Below, in pieces: positions 11,288 to 21,572 of a stretch of 64,000 bases of DNA (the stretch's first letter is position 1; every line of letters starts with the position of its first letter). The stretch is from Salvator merianae (taxonomy: Eukaryota; Chordata; Lepidosauria; Squamata; Teiidae), in the NCBI GenBank assembly GCA_003586115.2, contig QVOM02000034.1, positions 19,574,684 to 19,638,683 on the forward strand, given 5' to 3'. Under the pieces are notes generated by a model. It saw only the letters and a list, made by a program, of their open reading frames with translations, was not told the DNA's origin and searched no databases. The position numbers and the translations under genes are program-made.

Positions 11288-11418
11288 AGAAGAAGAAGAA
11301 GAAGAAGAAGAAGAAGAAGAAGAAGAAGAAGAAGAAGAAGAAGAAGAAGAAGAAGAAGAAGAAGAAGAAGAAGAACAAGAAGAAGAAGGAGGAGGAGGAG
11401 GAGGAGGAGGAGAAGAAA
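11287..11418 (+). repeat. (GAA)n then (GGA)n tract
   Basis: About 35 near-perfect GAA units, then AACAAGAAG and about eight GGA units. A long pure-purine strand that could form triplex (H-DNA). It sits between a hairpin MITE and a SINE. Confidence 0.95.
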
Positions 11419-11424
11419 AAGAAC

Positions 11425-11697
11425 TTGGTTTTTATACCCCGCTTTTCTCGGCCGAAGCTGACTCAAAGCGGCTTACAAGGTTATTTTTTGCCCGAAGGCT
11501 TACATCTGTCTATCTTCCGCATCACACAATGTGATGCTCCCTATTTATCTACTTGCAATTAGTTGCTTTCGAACAGCTAGGTTGGCTGGAGCTAGAGGCC
11601 AATAGAGGGCGCTCATCCCCTCTACATGGCAGACAGGGGCCTTGAACTCCGATCCTCCTATTGAAAGATCAGTGCCTTAGCCTTCTGTGCCACTGTC
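11425..11697 (-). mobile_element. tRNA-derived SINE, minus (CCCCGCTTTTCTC tail)
   Basis: The plus strand begins TTTTTATACCCCGCTTTTCTC and AAAGCGGCTTACAA, the reverse complement of a common amniote SINE 3' end, and finishes GCCTTAGCCTTCTGTGCCAC, the complement of a tRNA-like head. The middle is diverged. Orientation is minus. Confidence 0.5.
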
Positions 11698-13770
11698 ATG
11701 TTTTCCAAATTAGCTTTTAAAGTCTATGGGTACCAAGTGTTGGTTTGTTTGTTTGCTTGCTTGCTTGCAGAATTTGCATAACTTTATTGGGCTCTTGGCA
11801 GCAGGGAAGAGTCCTCATTAACATTAATCTGAATTCTGAAGGCTGTGACCACAACTTGTTGTGCCCTTTGATGCTTCACCTCTATAAGCCTTCTCTCCTG
11901 CTGGGAGCCCAGTAAAGGCACAGTAGCCCCGACAACCACTACATACCTAATTGGCCCTGAAGACTCCCTTCTCCCATTTTGTCAGCTGACTGCGCACAGT
12001 TTCGGTCCATGCAGACAATTTTAGCCTAGTTAGGCCAATGATCTGATCTGCTGTATGGCATATCCTGATGACCCTTCCTAACCTTTTCATCACCACTATC
12101 TAAGCCTAGAGGTGCTTTGGTCGAACAGTTTCATAAAATGGTATAGCAGATTTGGTGGTGCACCCCTTCACGTTCATCTGTGTGCACACATTTGCTTGTA
12201 TGTATGAAATTTAAAAATATGGATTTGGAAAGCCAAACCAAGTCTGGAAGAAGTAGCCTTTTCAGTACAGAATATTCCACTTCAGCTTCCTGAAAAACAT
12301 AATGATTTCTTTTTAAAGCACATGCTCAAATAAGAAACTGTGTGAAGAAAGAAAGCTCCCACCACATGCAAGTGGTTTGAGCAATGGAGCTTAAATCAAA
12401 TCCAGCAGCGGATTTGCGCATCGACGGAGTACATGGCTCTGCAGTTGTTGAGCTTTTTTTGCTTTAAAGGGGAGCACTTTTACGCTAGGTAAGAAAGGTC
12501 AGAATGAGTCAAGCCTTGGAGCATTAAAGGTTGCTAGTTTTTAACCTATTTATGTATCGAGCTTCCAAATGCATAGCATACATTTTACCTTTTCTAAAAG
12601 ACACCCTTGACACCCTTGATACTGAAATGTTGGCATGAGGAACACTAGTTCCCACTGTCAATCTAATGGGTTGGCACACTGCATAGAAGTTCCTATTGCA
12701 GTGGTGGGCAGGAAAATGTCATCAGCATCTCAGAAATGTCGACAACAGTGAAAAGACAGCCTAGAAATGGATTTCCTCTTCAAGCTGGTAAGCATTTACC
12801 ATTACCTTGTGGTTTGAACTATAAAACATGGGCTGGGGACACACTCTGAGAAACAAGTTGGATTATCACCTTTTTATTTTCATCCTCCTGCAGGGAATTT
12901 CTGGCAGCACCTGCCATGTTCTTCCTCTCTTTGCTCCTGTTTTGTCTGTACATCAGTCTTGTAAGGTAGGCTAGGCTGAACATGATTGACCCTAGATCTT
13001 GCAGTGAACTGAAAAGAAACATGAAGCTATCATGGCATCTACATGGAGTTGCATAGGAAGCACCTTTCTGAGAAGAAGGTTGTCCTATATTCACCTTGAA
13101 TACTCCTTTGGCTCAACTTATATCAGCTTTAAAGGGGCACATAGGAAACTAAACTTACCTGTAGTAGGCAGAGCTAAGGGTAGCAATCCACCTTAATGAC
13201 AAGAGGCAGTGTGCGATTTAAAAAGGATCCCACAATTGCCCCTTGCCATGGGCTGCCACATGTGGGCAGCAAACATCAGCACAGATTTGCTTACCTTCAT
13301 GTCTGGTGAGCTGCATACAAAGTCACCTTGCTGGGAACTTCTGGGAGCCACCCAAGTGCCTTCCCTCCTTTCTTTTGTATGCATGCTGGCTCCCAGAAAT
13401 TCCCAATGTATGCAGCTTGCCAGATGTGAAGGTAAGTGTGGTCATCATGGGAAATATGGCCTCACTGCTGGATTTCTCATGTTAACCGTGCAATATGTTT
13501 TTTTGCATTGCAAATGGCCTCGCATTGGAAAGGTCGTGGAAAAGTTTGGCAATGACAAGAGGGAGGGCATGTTCCTGTAAAAAAAGTGCATATGTTTATG
13601 ATCTTTAATTATGTGCTGTAGGCAGAAGGTTTTTTTTCTGTCTTTTGTTTCAACAATGTAGTTTAGTGATTGCTTAAGAGCATGTTTTCCATTGCCATCT
13701 CAAGGTCAAATGCCTAATGGCAAATGTACATATTTTAATTATTACACAGGTCTACAAAAAAAATAAAAAT
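11698..13770. other. mostly unannotated; possible MIR scrap near 12960
   Basis: About 2 kb with no convincing gene. GTAAGGTAGGCTAGGCTGA at 12960 resembles the reverse complement of a CORE-SINE body but cannot be delimited. A TTTGTTTGTTTGCTTGC simple tract lies at about 11742-11768. Confidence 0.4.
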
Positions 13771-13775
13771 AAAAT

Positions 13776-14205
13776 AAATTCAGGTGCCAAAGTTTTTTGA
13801 ATGGATTTAGGGTATTTTGAGGGTGCTGAATTAAAAAATCCCATTACTTTTGCTGAATTGGCTCTAGTTTTTGAGATAATGGACATCCATGAAAACAATG
13901 CACTCCCCCAATGCGACTTGTGTGTGATAACAAATGCAATAGCTTTTGGTCTGTCTTCTGACTCTTTAACAGTGTCTTCGGTAATGAAATATCCTATATA
14001 ATTATTTTGTATTTCAATTTGTAGGCCTACAATGCTCTTTTCAGGATTTTTTTCCTGAAAGCTTTTCAAAAGTGTTGTGTTAATTAATTAATTAACTATT
14101 ACATATCTCAGAAACTAGAGCCAATCTGGCAAAATTGACATCATATTCTTAATCAGCACCATAAACCTAATATAAAACCATTCAGACATCGCTGGCACCA
14201 AAATC
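13776..14205. mobile_element. long inverted-repeat element
   Basis: The left arm (about 13776-13885: AGGTGCCAAAG, GGGTGCTGAATTAA, GAATTGGCTCTAGTTTTTGAGA) pairs in inverted order with the right arm (about 14105-14200: TCTCAGAAACTAGAGCCAAT, TTAATCAGCACCATA, GCTGGCACCAAAA). Arms are about 100 bp, diverged, around a ~220-bp loop. Both strands are open over 66-105 codons, which I take as chance in AT-rich DNA. Looks like an old foldback DNA element. Confidence 0.55.
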
Positions 14206-15218
14206 ATCTGTGGATTCAAAACTCTCCAGTCCTATGTTCTGGTGCATTCTGATCAATCAGCAAAGAACCCATCTTTCCCATTATTCTCCTTTGGTTCCAT
14301 AGTTCATCTGCATATACTTTAAGAATGGACAAGTTAAGGAAAAAAATTGTTTCATAGTCACGGGTTTCTCAGACTCACACACATACACAGTGTATTTTGA
14401 TTGCTTATGAGGAGAAGTAGGCTTTTCAGATTGAAAAACGGAGGTGAGTTTGCTAGCAAAGAGATATTCATGAAATGAGCAGGATTCAGCTCAGGAGAAG
14501 AAAACATGTAAGAGTGCAAAGGCACAAATGGCAGATCAAATATTGGGGGGAAGATACAAGGGGTTTTCCCTCTCCTCCCACTGCAAAAAAAAATCCCCAA
14601 CAAAAATTCCCTCATGTCTTGGCTGAGATGCAAATTATTTTTATCTCTTGTGAGATGGATTTCAATGATTCCAGTCATAATATACACATTTTTCTGCATC
14701 CAGGACCTTTCCTTTTATAGCATGGGTGTATGCCCAACCCAATGGAGGTGAAGAGAAGGCTAAAAAAGGAATTATTTGCCTTGGGCGGGGAAAGATTAAA
14801 ACAAATTAACAAACAAAAACACAGGTGGAGGCTGAGGATCTCAGCACCTTCACACTGGCAGACAAGGACATGGATTGGTTTGTTGCTAGCAGGGAGACTC
14901 CAGTGTGATTTTGCAAGAGTTTTTGAGAAGTGTTGCCTTAAACATCCCAGTGGGATAGACTGGAGGCTCATCTTGGTGCATATCACATGAACTGATTGCC
15001 TGCTTGACCCAAAGTGAGACTTTCTACTCATCTAGATGGGGCTCAGTTTACCTCAGTCTAGTCCACCCAATGTCTACCCCATGCCAGTTGCCTCCTCGGA
15101 GTAGAGTGGTCAAAAGGATGAGTGGAGCATGGGGCATCTCTGATACAAATTTCTCCTCACTCAGGAAATGTGGAGAACCTTTTAACTCAAAGGTGGCTAA
15201 CCCCCTGTCTGGGGCTGT
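14206..15218. other. unannotated sequence
   Basis: Several 80-118-codon open frames overlap on both strands with no recognisable domain. They look like chance frames. Confidence 0.4.
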
Positions 15219-15480
15219 GTCTGCACTTACTGTTCAAGGAGCCCACAGGTACTGTTTCAGGCATTGTGTCTCCACTTTTGGCAGGCTAAGCTGCTCATTG
15301 AGGAATGCAATACCTGTAGAGGTGGAGGCATGAAATAGCACTATCGGTGAAGACGCTTCATTTGCAGCATCAACAGGGCACCTTCCCGCACCCAAAGGGA
15401 GATGCAGAAACACCCTTTGATGTGGTGAACAGGGCAGTTCTATGGAGCGGCTGCCCCCAGACGTCTCCCCTAGTGAAAAT
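15219..15480. mobile_element. possible MITE related to 16075-16400
   Basis: GGGCTGTGTCTGCACTTAC at the left, GTGTCTCCACTTTTGGC inside and GAAGACGCTTCA in the middle recall the blocks at 16085-16400 and 26225-26480 (GGTCTCCAC, GAAGACGCTTCACTAGGG). Ends are not delimited. Confidence 0.3.
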
Positions 15481-15539
15481 AGAGATATGGCCTCGGAATC
15501 TGACATGATCCTACAAATAACATACTACTGCCACCTAAA

Positions 15540-15580
15540 CACACACAGACACGCACACACACTCACACTCACACCACAGT
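15540..15580 (+). repeat. short CA-rich tract
   Basis: ACACACAGACACGCACACACACTC-like low-complexity sequence. Confidence 0.7.
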
Positions 15581-15770
15581 GGCAGCAAAACACCCGCCAA
15601 CCCTCATTTAAAAAGTCTTCCCTATCAAATGATGGATATGTGCAGTGATCATGTTCACTGGTGGCGTGCAAGTCCCAGAGATGATGGGAAGCCCTCCCCC
15701 CCCCCCAAGTTTAAACACTTCTGCTCTAACTCTGTGAAAGAGTACATCTGTTTTCCATTAGCATCATTCT

Positions 15771-15940
15771 GGGCCTTTTCACACTTGGTACTAGTGAGCA
15801 TCAGAGACTGTGAATTCTGTTATCCTGCTGCGGGCCTTTTCCACGGCCTTGCAGTGCAGACTGTCACCGCGCTGCAAAGTCTGTTCCACTGTATAACAGA
15901 ATAACTATCCTCTTCTACAGTGCAAAGTGTGAAAAGGCTT
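15771..15940. mobile_element. hairpin MITE with GGGCCTTTTCACACTT ends
   Basis: Left end GGGCCTTTTCACACTT pairs with right end AAAGTGTGAAAAGGC. Inside, GAATTCTGTTAT pairs with ATAACAGAATAA, and two CTGCAAAG/TTGCAG blocks lie in the loop. The ends match the 568-bp element at 32854 although the interiors differ. No clear TSD. Confidence 0.65.
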
Positions 15941-16029
15941 ACTGATCATAGATGAAGACTAACGTTGTGGCTCAGAGGCAGCTCTGAGATGGTTTGCAGC
16001 TGGGATTGTTTAATTGCCAGTCGGCTCTT

Positions 16030-16066
16030 CATAAGAACATAAGAGGAGCCTTGCTGGATCAGGCCA
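16030..16066 (-). mobile_element. CR1-clade (L3-like) LINE tail fragment, minus
   Basis: ATAAGAACATAAGAGGAGCC then TTGCTGGATCAGGCC, only the last ~37 bp of the tail. An opposite-strand tail ends at 16673. Confidence 0.6.
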
Positions 16067-16464
16067 CGGCAAAACAGGTGCGGCAATTGAGGCTGGGTCT
16101 CCACCTACCAGCTGAGGTGGCTCCATAATGTGTAAGTGGGGGAATCAGTGTGATCACCATCCAACAGAAGGCCTCCTCATCTCCACTTCAGACCAAGGAA
16201 GTGCTCTCTGGAGGTGTCCATTGTGGATGGAGAAATCACATCTTCTCAAACTGGCACCTCTAGTAGTAATTGTGCCTGCTAATGGGGGGCAGCGTGATCA
16301 CCAGGAAGTGCTTTTTGTCACTATGAATGGAGATGCAGTGGCCGAAGGTGCATTACTGGGTGCCTGACCGTGTAAGTGGAGACGGGGCCTCAATAGCCTG
16401 TTGCTGTGACCTCTTTGTGCAGACACGTTGAAATGCAGCCTGGCCTGATGACAGTGGACCAGAT
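16067..16464. mobile_element. possible hairpin element between two LINE tails
   Basis: GGCTGGGTCTCCACCTACCAG at 16091 and TAAGTGGAGACGGGGCC at 16372 look like diverged inverted ends. Short blocks (AGTGTGATCACCATCC and GCGTGATCACCAGGAAGTG) also repeat. No coding content. Confidence 0.35.
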
Positions 16465-16673
16465 GACAGATTCATGGAAGTCAGGTGTATCAATGGCTAC
16501 TAGAATGGATGCCTAGGTGCCACCTCCAGGTTGAAAAGACAGGCAGGTGAAGGTTTTGCCTTTTATTCTGCTTGAAAATGCCCAGAAGCAATTGGTGGGC
16601 CGCTGTGTGAAGCAGAATGCTGGACTGGATGGGATGTGGACTGATCCAGCAAGGCTCCTCTTATGTTCTTATG
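16465..16673 (+). mobile_element. CR1-clade (L3-like) LINE 3' tail, plus
   Basis: Matches 56185-56428: ATTCATGGAAGTCAGG, ATGGCTACTAGAATGGATGCC, GGTGAAGGTTTTGCC, GATGCTGGACTGGATG-like blocks, ending CTCCTCTTATGTTCTTATG. 5'-truncated. Confidence 0.7.
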
Positions 16674-17060
16674 AGCCAGGGAAGTGCACTGGCCAGTCCT
16701 AGCCAGACTGCAGCCAGGCCACAACGACGGAGGAGGCTCCCCCCAGGCATCTTTGATGGCTTCCGTGGAGCTGCCGTCTCCATCCACTTTGCCCTCATGG
16801 GCCAGCTGCTCAGACAGAGCATAGCCATCCTGGCTTTGGGTCTGAGGTTTCCACCTCTGCGCTAGACAGTAGCTATCAGCAAAAGCACTACCGAGTTCTA
16901 TTTATAGAAGAAAATAAACTGATGACAATTGGATCTATCAGCTTCAGACAGGAACGGTGACGCCAGGAAGTGTATTGCCCTACAAGACCTCATGGCCATA
17001 TCCTCTTTTTATTTACTTGCAGTAGCAGCAAGGTCAGGTTTTTTTTTTCTCTCCCCAAAG

Positions 17061-17314
17061 GCCAGCACTGCATTTATTTCTTTGAGCAGATGTGCAAGAT
17101 AATCAGGAGGTGGGACAAGCTCCTAAAAGAAGAGAAGGAGAAAGAAGAAGGAAAGCCTACAAGCAGAACAGTGGCAGCTCTGCCTATTTAAAATATGACC
17201 GCTATCAGAGCCCACAGCAGTATAGGCGCATGAAATACTCGAATGCTTTTATTTTAACATTTTCTGCAGCAATATTAATACAACTTTCTCAGATGTGCCC
17301 ATGTTTGGCGCAAG
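17061..17314 (+). other. candidate exon 2 with start codon
   Basis: A run of ten or more T residues and TCTCTCCCCAAAG form a strong acceptor (AG at 17059-17060). The exon ends CAAG|GTGAGTG, a strong donor with GT at 17315. Between them no repeat is recognised. The main ATG is 17230. An earlier ATG (17089) opens a 33-codon frame that stops at 17191, and the frame of the 17230 ATG is closed upstream by TGA at 17083. Together these fit the first coding exon of a gene whose first exon is in the CpG island. Confidence 0.5.
17230..17314 (+). CDS. putative signal-peptide start of an unknown secreted protein
   Basis: I do not recognise the gene. From the ATG at 17230 to the donor at 17315 there are 28 codons plus one base. 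The peptide has a basic n-region (MKYSN), a hydrophobic core (AFILTFSAAILIQLS) and a more polar end with two cysteines (QMCPCLAQ), the form of a secretory signal peptide. The intron that follows would be phase 1, as is common just after signal peptides in genes for extracellular proteins. The GCGCATGA context is moderate (C at -3). Without splicing the frame ends five residues after the donor, at 17337. No later exon was identified in the window, so the mature protein is unknown. A chance hydrophobic frame remains possible. Confidence 0.4.
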
Positions 17315-17815
17315 GTGAGTGTAAAGGACCTCCTTGATTGTCTCCTTCCAGTGGCACAATTGACAAATCTCCTTTGTACCTTACTGTTAATGATAGTGGC
17401 ACATCTATCACTCTGATTCAGACATGCCTTTCATTGTAATAGCTGAAGTGATAGATGAACATCTTACAAATGGCTTCGGCATAACCATAAAAACGGACAC
17501 ATCTGACGTAATCTATCAGAAATAAAACTTCATCGCCTGGATTTATATTTTGCCAGCCTGATTTTGCAGTTCACCTCCAACATGCATATCACTGACACTT
17601 GTTGCTTTGAACTGAAGGTTGAAATGACAGCAGCAAGAAAAGAGATTACATGAGAGTAATATTCTAAAGTGTCAAAACCTTTGCTGGGGAGGGGTCACTA
17701 AAAAATCTGTGCTCACACTAAAGAAAGTAAAAGGAAAGTGGGCAGAATTTATCCAAGAGTAGATTCTGAAACAAGAGATCTGGAGGCTTACATGAGAGAG
17801 GGACATATATATCTG
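17315..17815. other. unannotated, presumed intron 2
   Basis: No repeat or frame that I can support between the donor at 17315 and the hairpin at 17819. Confidence 0.35.
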
Positions 17816-17818
17816 ATC

Positions 17819-17879
17819 TCTTTCCGCACTGGGCTTTATTCTGGGATATATCCTAGAGTAAGACCCAGTGCGGAAAGGG
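17819..17879. mobile_element. minimal hairpin MITE (61 bp)
   Basis: CTCTTTCCGCACTGGGCTTT pairs with AAGACCCAGTGCGGAAAGGG across a TTCTGGGATATATCCTAGAG centre. It is a core of the 11112 family with almost no loop. Confidence 0.7.
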
Positions 17880-18420
17880 TGAAAATCTTATTCTCTGCAA
17901 GTCCCACAAAATGAAGGGCATGTCTTATGCACGCAAAGCAGAAACTCTATCACTGAACTTGGGTCTGCCAACTGAACTTGCTCATGTCACATCCCGGTTC
18001 TAGATAATTTGTGAACAGATTCGTGCCCAGATCTTATTCTAGCCAAAAATGACCTTGCAAGAACAGCTATTTGACAGACTATGGACGCCATATTAACGAT
18101 TGAGGTGGAAGGTGCTATGGTTTGGTGGTGGGCTGGTCAAATGTATTTCTTGCTTTTCTCTTCTCAGTTCAAAAAGGCCACCTTAAATTTCTATTTAGCA
18201 ATCATTTATTGATATTTTCTTAATATGAGCACAGATATAGCTTGCCTCATGTGCAGTGTTTCAAGAAGAAATAAAATATAGCTCCTCATAATCAGAAATC
18301 ATTAGAGGAGAACTAAATAAAGGTTATTATGATTAGGCCATGGAAGTCGCTTATTTTATGTATTCATTGCCCTGAGTTGAGCAACAAAATTATGAAAGCC
18401 CTAGAACATGCTTTGACAAT

Positions 18421-18516
18421 GGCTGCATCCAGACTTCACTTATTTATTCCACTATATTTGGATATTCCAGAATATCCAAATATAGAGGAATAAATAAGTG
18501 ATGTCTGGTGTTGCCT
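18421..18516. mobile_element. near-perfect hairpin MITE
   Basis: Arms 18429-18466 and 18471-18508 are inverted copies over 38 bases with two mismatches and a 4-base loop. Flanks GGCTGCATCCAGAC and GTCTGGTGTTGCC extend the ends weakly. Confidence 0.8.
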
Positions 18517-18656
18517 TCCAAGTTTTCTTGGACTCCACTTTCCATTTTTATTAAGCCATTAGCCATTTTAGTGGAAACTGAGAGTCAAGTCCTATTAGAT
18601 CTTGAGCTTACTACCATTATGAGTGGCTCCAGTTGCAGGCTAAAATCTGCAGTTCT

Positions 18657-18714
18657 TCTGGGACTATATTGGGAATGCCAGATGTGATCGTGGCATTCCC
18701 AGTATTGTCCCAGG
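18657..18714. mobile_element. hairpin core, TGGGACTATA family
   Basis: CTGGGACTATATTGGGAATG and its inverted partner CATTCCCAGTATTGTCCCAG. The same core occurs at 36167-36222. Confidence 0.7.
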
Positions 18715-19047
18715 TTAGTTGGTGGATAACCTGATCTATATGAATTAGAGAAAATCTGGCAATGATGCTTGGTTTCCTATAATCATTCCCCTTACCTGGA
18801 CGTCTGCCGTGAGCTTCTGAAGTAAAGTCGACTTATATAACTGGAAACCAGCCAGGTGCACAAAAAATAAAGTGTTGTAGGTGCTTGATTGACTTTCCAG
18901 TCATTTTGGCAACTCTCTGCAGATGTTCAGGTAAGGGAAACGAAGACAGTGGTCGCTTTTCATATGTGCTGGAGACCGGCAAGAGGCAACTGTGATATCT
19001 TCTATAGATCCTGCAATTCCTCTTGCCACCTGGAGGCAGTTTATCTC

Positions 19048-19271
19048 TCTGTCTCATAGGCTGGACCTGCATGTCTGACAAAAGTGGCTTCAAAGAGGTT
19101 TAGAGGTGATTGCATGCAAACACTAGTGTCCCCACCTGAACGCTAATCAACATTAAACACCTTTAAAAATGCATTTTCTGGCCTTTAATGTGGATTAGAG
19201 ACACTCACGTGTGGCTGCTACTACCTATGCTGCTTTCAAGCCCCTTTTTTCATTCTGTGCAGATGCAGCTA
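19048..19271. mobile_element. hairpin MITE, second copy of the 3405 family
   Basis: Shares TTTAGAGGTGATTGCATGCA, CACTAGTGTC, and the centre ACCTTTAAAAATGCATTTTC / CCTTTAATGTGGATTA with 3405-3608 on the opposite arm. TGCTTTCAAG near the right end matches too. Confidence 0.5.
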
Positions 19272-20442
19272 CAATCTGCTTTTTTTGTTGTTTGTTGCGG
19301 CCATGATCTGAAGAAGAGAAGATATGATAGCGCTCTTCAAATACCCCTTTGAAGAATATTGTAGATCATGACCTGTTCTCAGTCATCCCAGAATGTGTAA
19401 TGAAGAATAATGGGATTAACTTAGAACTAATGAGTGGTAGGATATTTTGGCTGTATATCAGAAAAAGAATGTTTACTACAGAACGGGCAGTTCAGAAGTA
19501 GAACTTAGGCATATAGGGCAGACTGGGCTACTTCATACACCCCAACTTCCCAGTTGCATGCTTTGATGGGGAGTGAAGAAAAGGTTTGGCACAATCCATC
19601 CCTGTGTTGCCCTAAGCCACTGTCTTCCCATCTCAGTGGTTCAGCTGATTCAGTATACCCCAAACTGAACTGCTGCACATGTCTAGTAGAACCAATAACC
19701 TATAGAAGCTGTGGTCTTTTCCTCCTGTGATGTGTTCAGGTAGCTAGATGGCCATCTGTTAGAAACACTTTGCTCCAGATTCCTGCACATAGCCAAGGGC
19801 TGCATTCAATGACTGAAATGGACCTTCTAATTCTATGATTCCACAGGGAGATATGATGCAGAAATTTCAATGAAGTGATGTCAAAAATGGCAAATCTGTA
19901 TAGATGTTGCTGAACTACAGTCCCATCATAAGCCATGTTGCCTGAAATGAACTGTAGGTCTAGTTAGTAACATTTGGAGGATCACACGCTAACCACCTCT
20001 AAGCTAGAGAGATTGGTACCCTCTTAAAATGAATTTAACAAATCTTTATCATATATAATTTCATACATCTTCATGATTATCAGCCTGTAGAAGGGAGGCT
20101 CCTAGTACGCTTGCTGGTCTAGGATACTAGCCAATGTGGAATCACCCTATATCCCATCTGTCTTCCAAGAATGGCAGGGCACATTATTTTCCTCCCTTTG
20201 ATGTGAGGTAGGGTTATGTTGAGCAGCAATAACTGGCTCCTGTGATCTTCCATTGCTAAGCAGCAATTTGAGTCCAGGAATTCCTATGTCCTGGTCTGAC
20301 ATCCTTGCTTCTATATCCCATGGAAAGCTTGTTCTGTTGATTGAATAGCTTCCTTTTGTAAACCTTTTTCATGCTTCTGGGAATCTCAAACTTGTCTCCT
20401 GGTGGCAGCGGTCAGAAGTTTGGTATTACTTCTACTGACTTT
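19272..20442. other. unannotated, with a half MITE near 20090-20150
   Basis: No gene. GGAGGCTCCTAGTACGCTTG at about 20095 to AATGTGGAATC at about 20142 is the right half of the 10937 hairpin family. Confidence 0.4.
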
Positions 20443-20655
20443 GGCTGCATACACACCCAACAACAATGAAACACTTCTGAGGCAATTTGGAGATGGTTTA
20501 GGGGCTTTCGCCTAGGTGAGATTATTCACACACCATGTCATTAACATTCTAGACTAGAAAAGATGAATTAGAGATGAGATAAGAACAAAAATGCCACACA
20601 CCTCTGTCTCAAAGGTGCTTTTTAGTTGCTTTTCTTGGTACGTGTGAATGCAGCC
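20443..20655. mobile_element. TIR element, GGCTGCATACACAC ends
   Basis: Left end GGCTGCATACACAC and right end CGTGTGAATGCAGCC are inverted copies. TTT flanks both sides (possible 3-bp TSD). Inner blocks CAATTTGGAGATGGTTTAGG and GATGAATTAGAGATGAGAT are shared with 36581-36790. Confidence 0.6.
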
Positions 20656-20993
20656 TTTGTGTCTTGTTAACAAAACATTCATATGAGCTTGCAGTGGAAT
20701 TGGAAGAGCAGGACACTGGAACAAGTCCAAGCAGGAGAGCACCCAGGTAGACCAGTTTACCACATTTGCGCAAAACATCCAAGTGGGTTATCACATTTTG
20801 AAATCAGTTAAGAAACACACCTTAACCTTTAAAGCCACTAAGAGTGGGTGAGGACATCCTCCCTAAAAGTATTTGTTCTGGTGCCTAAATCACATAAATG
20901 CATCTCTGTGAAACCAATTCAATATAACTTTAAGGAAGAACATGGGCTCTTTTAGACCAAGGCTGTCTGTTCCAACAGGCATTAGTATTAAAA

Positions 20994-21052
20994 AGAACAT
21001 AGGAAGCCATCTTCTAGGCAAGTCAGATTATTGGCCCACCTAGCACAGGCTA
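20994..21052 (-). mobile_element. tRNA-derived SINE tail, interrupted copy (part 1)
   Basis: AGAACATAGGAAGCCATCTT and ATTATTGGCCCACCTAGC match the tail of the SINE family at 10439. The rest of the SINE resumes at 21451 in the same orientation. Confidence 0.6.
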
Positions 21053-21450
21053 CTTCCATACAGCAAGCCATACAAAGCTCTCCCAGATGACTGTGACCGC
21101 AGGATGACCTTTCTTGGCAGCAGAACAAAAAGGGCAACAAGAGCTCCAGCCATGCCCGCAGTTCTCCAGATATGGCCCTTGGCGATGGAGTAGGAAGGGC
21201 AGACAAAACCTTGCCCATTCAAGAGATTTGAGACTGGTGCCATGTGCCAGATGCTGACACTAGAGCATCTTCTTCACATGTGGTGCCCTGAGAGTCGGAA
21301 TTCCCACTTCTTGACTGGCATGCCCCTTCCAGGTTCCTGGGTAGGGAAAATAGCCATGGCTGGAGAGTGGCCATTTGCCTGCTCCACCCCTTGGGTGACC
21401 TCTGGTTGTCCTTTAATCATCCTTTAGATACAATCTCCATTTGTCAACCT
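21053..21450. other. ~400-bp insert inside a SINE
   Basis: Not part of the SINE consensus order. No terminal repeats or frame recognised. Either an inserted repeat or filler from a complex event. Confidence 0.35.
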
Positions 21451-21572
21451 AGACTGGCAGCTGATCTCCAGGGTTTTGGACAAGGGCCCTTCCAGCCCTA
21501 CTGGGAGATACATGGGATTGAATCCAGGACCTTCTGAATGCAAAACACTTCTTCTTCCCCTGAGCTATAGCA
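21451..21572 (-). mobile_element. tRNA-derived SINE body and head, interrupted copy (part 2)
   Basis: GACTGGCAGCTGATCTCCAGG, GGGATTGAATCCAGGACCTT, CTGAATGCAAAACAC and CCTGAGCTATAGC: the complement of the A/B-box head and body of this SINE family. Confidence 0.65.

Noticed and set aside
11108..11466. Poly-arginine, poly-phenylalanine and poly-leucine frames
   Set aside because: Translations of the (GAA)n microsatellite.
13752..14069. 105-codon minus frame in the long inverted repeat
   Set aside because: No domain recognised and the DNA is AT-rich with an inverted-repeat context. Not enough to call a gene.
14475..15031. Overlapping 80-118-codon frames on both strands
   Set aside because: No motif, no splice context, and overlap on opposite strands.
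17230..17314. Naming the signal-peptide exon as a specific gene such as pleiotrophin (a QQY..RR..AF pattern caught the eye)
   Set aside because: The resemblance is short, partly upstream of the start codon and in presumed UTR; residues and cysteines do not match. Left unnamed.
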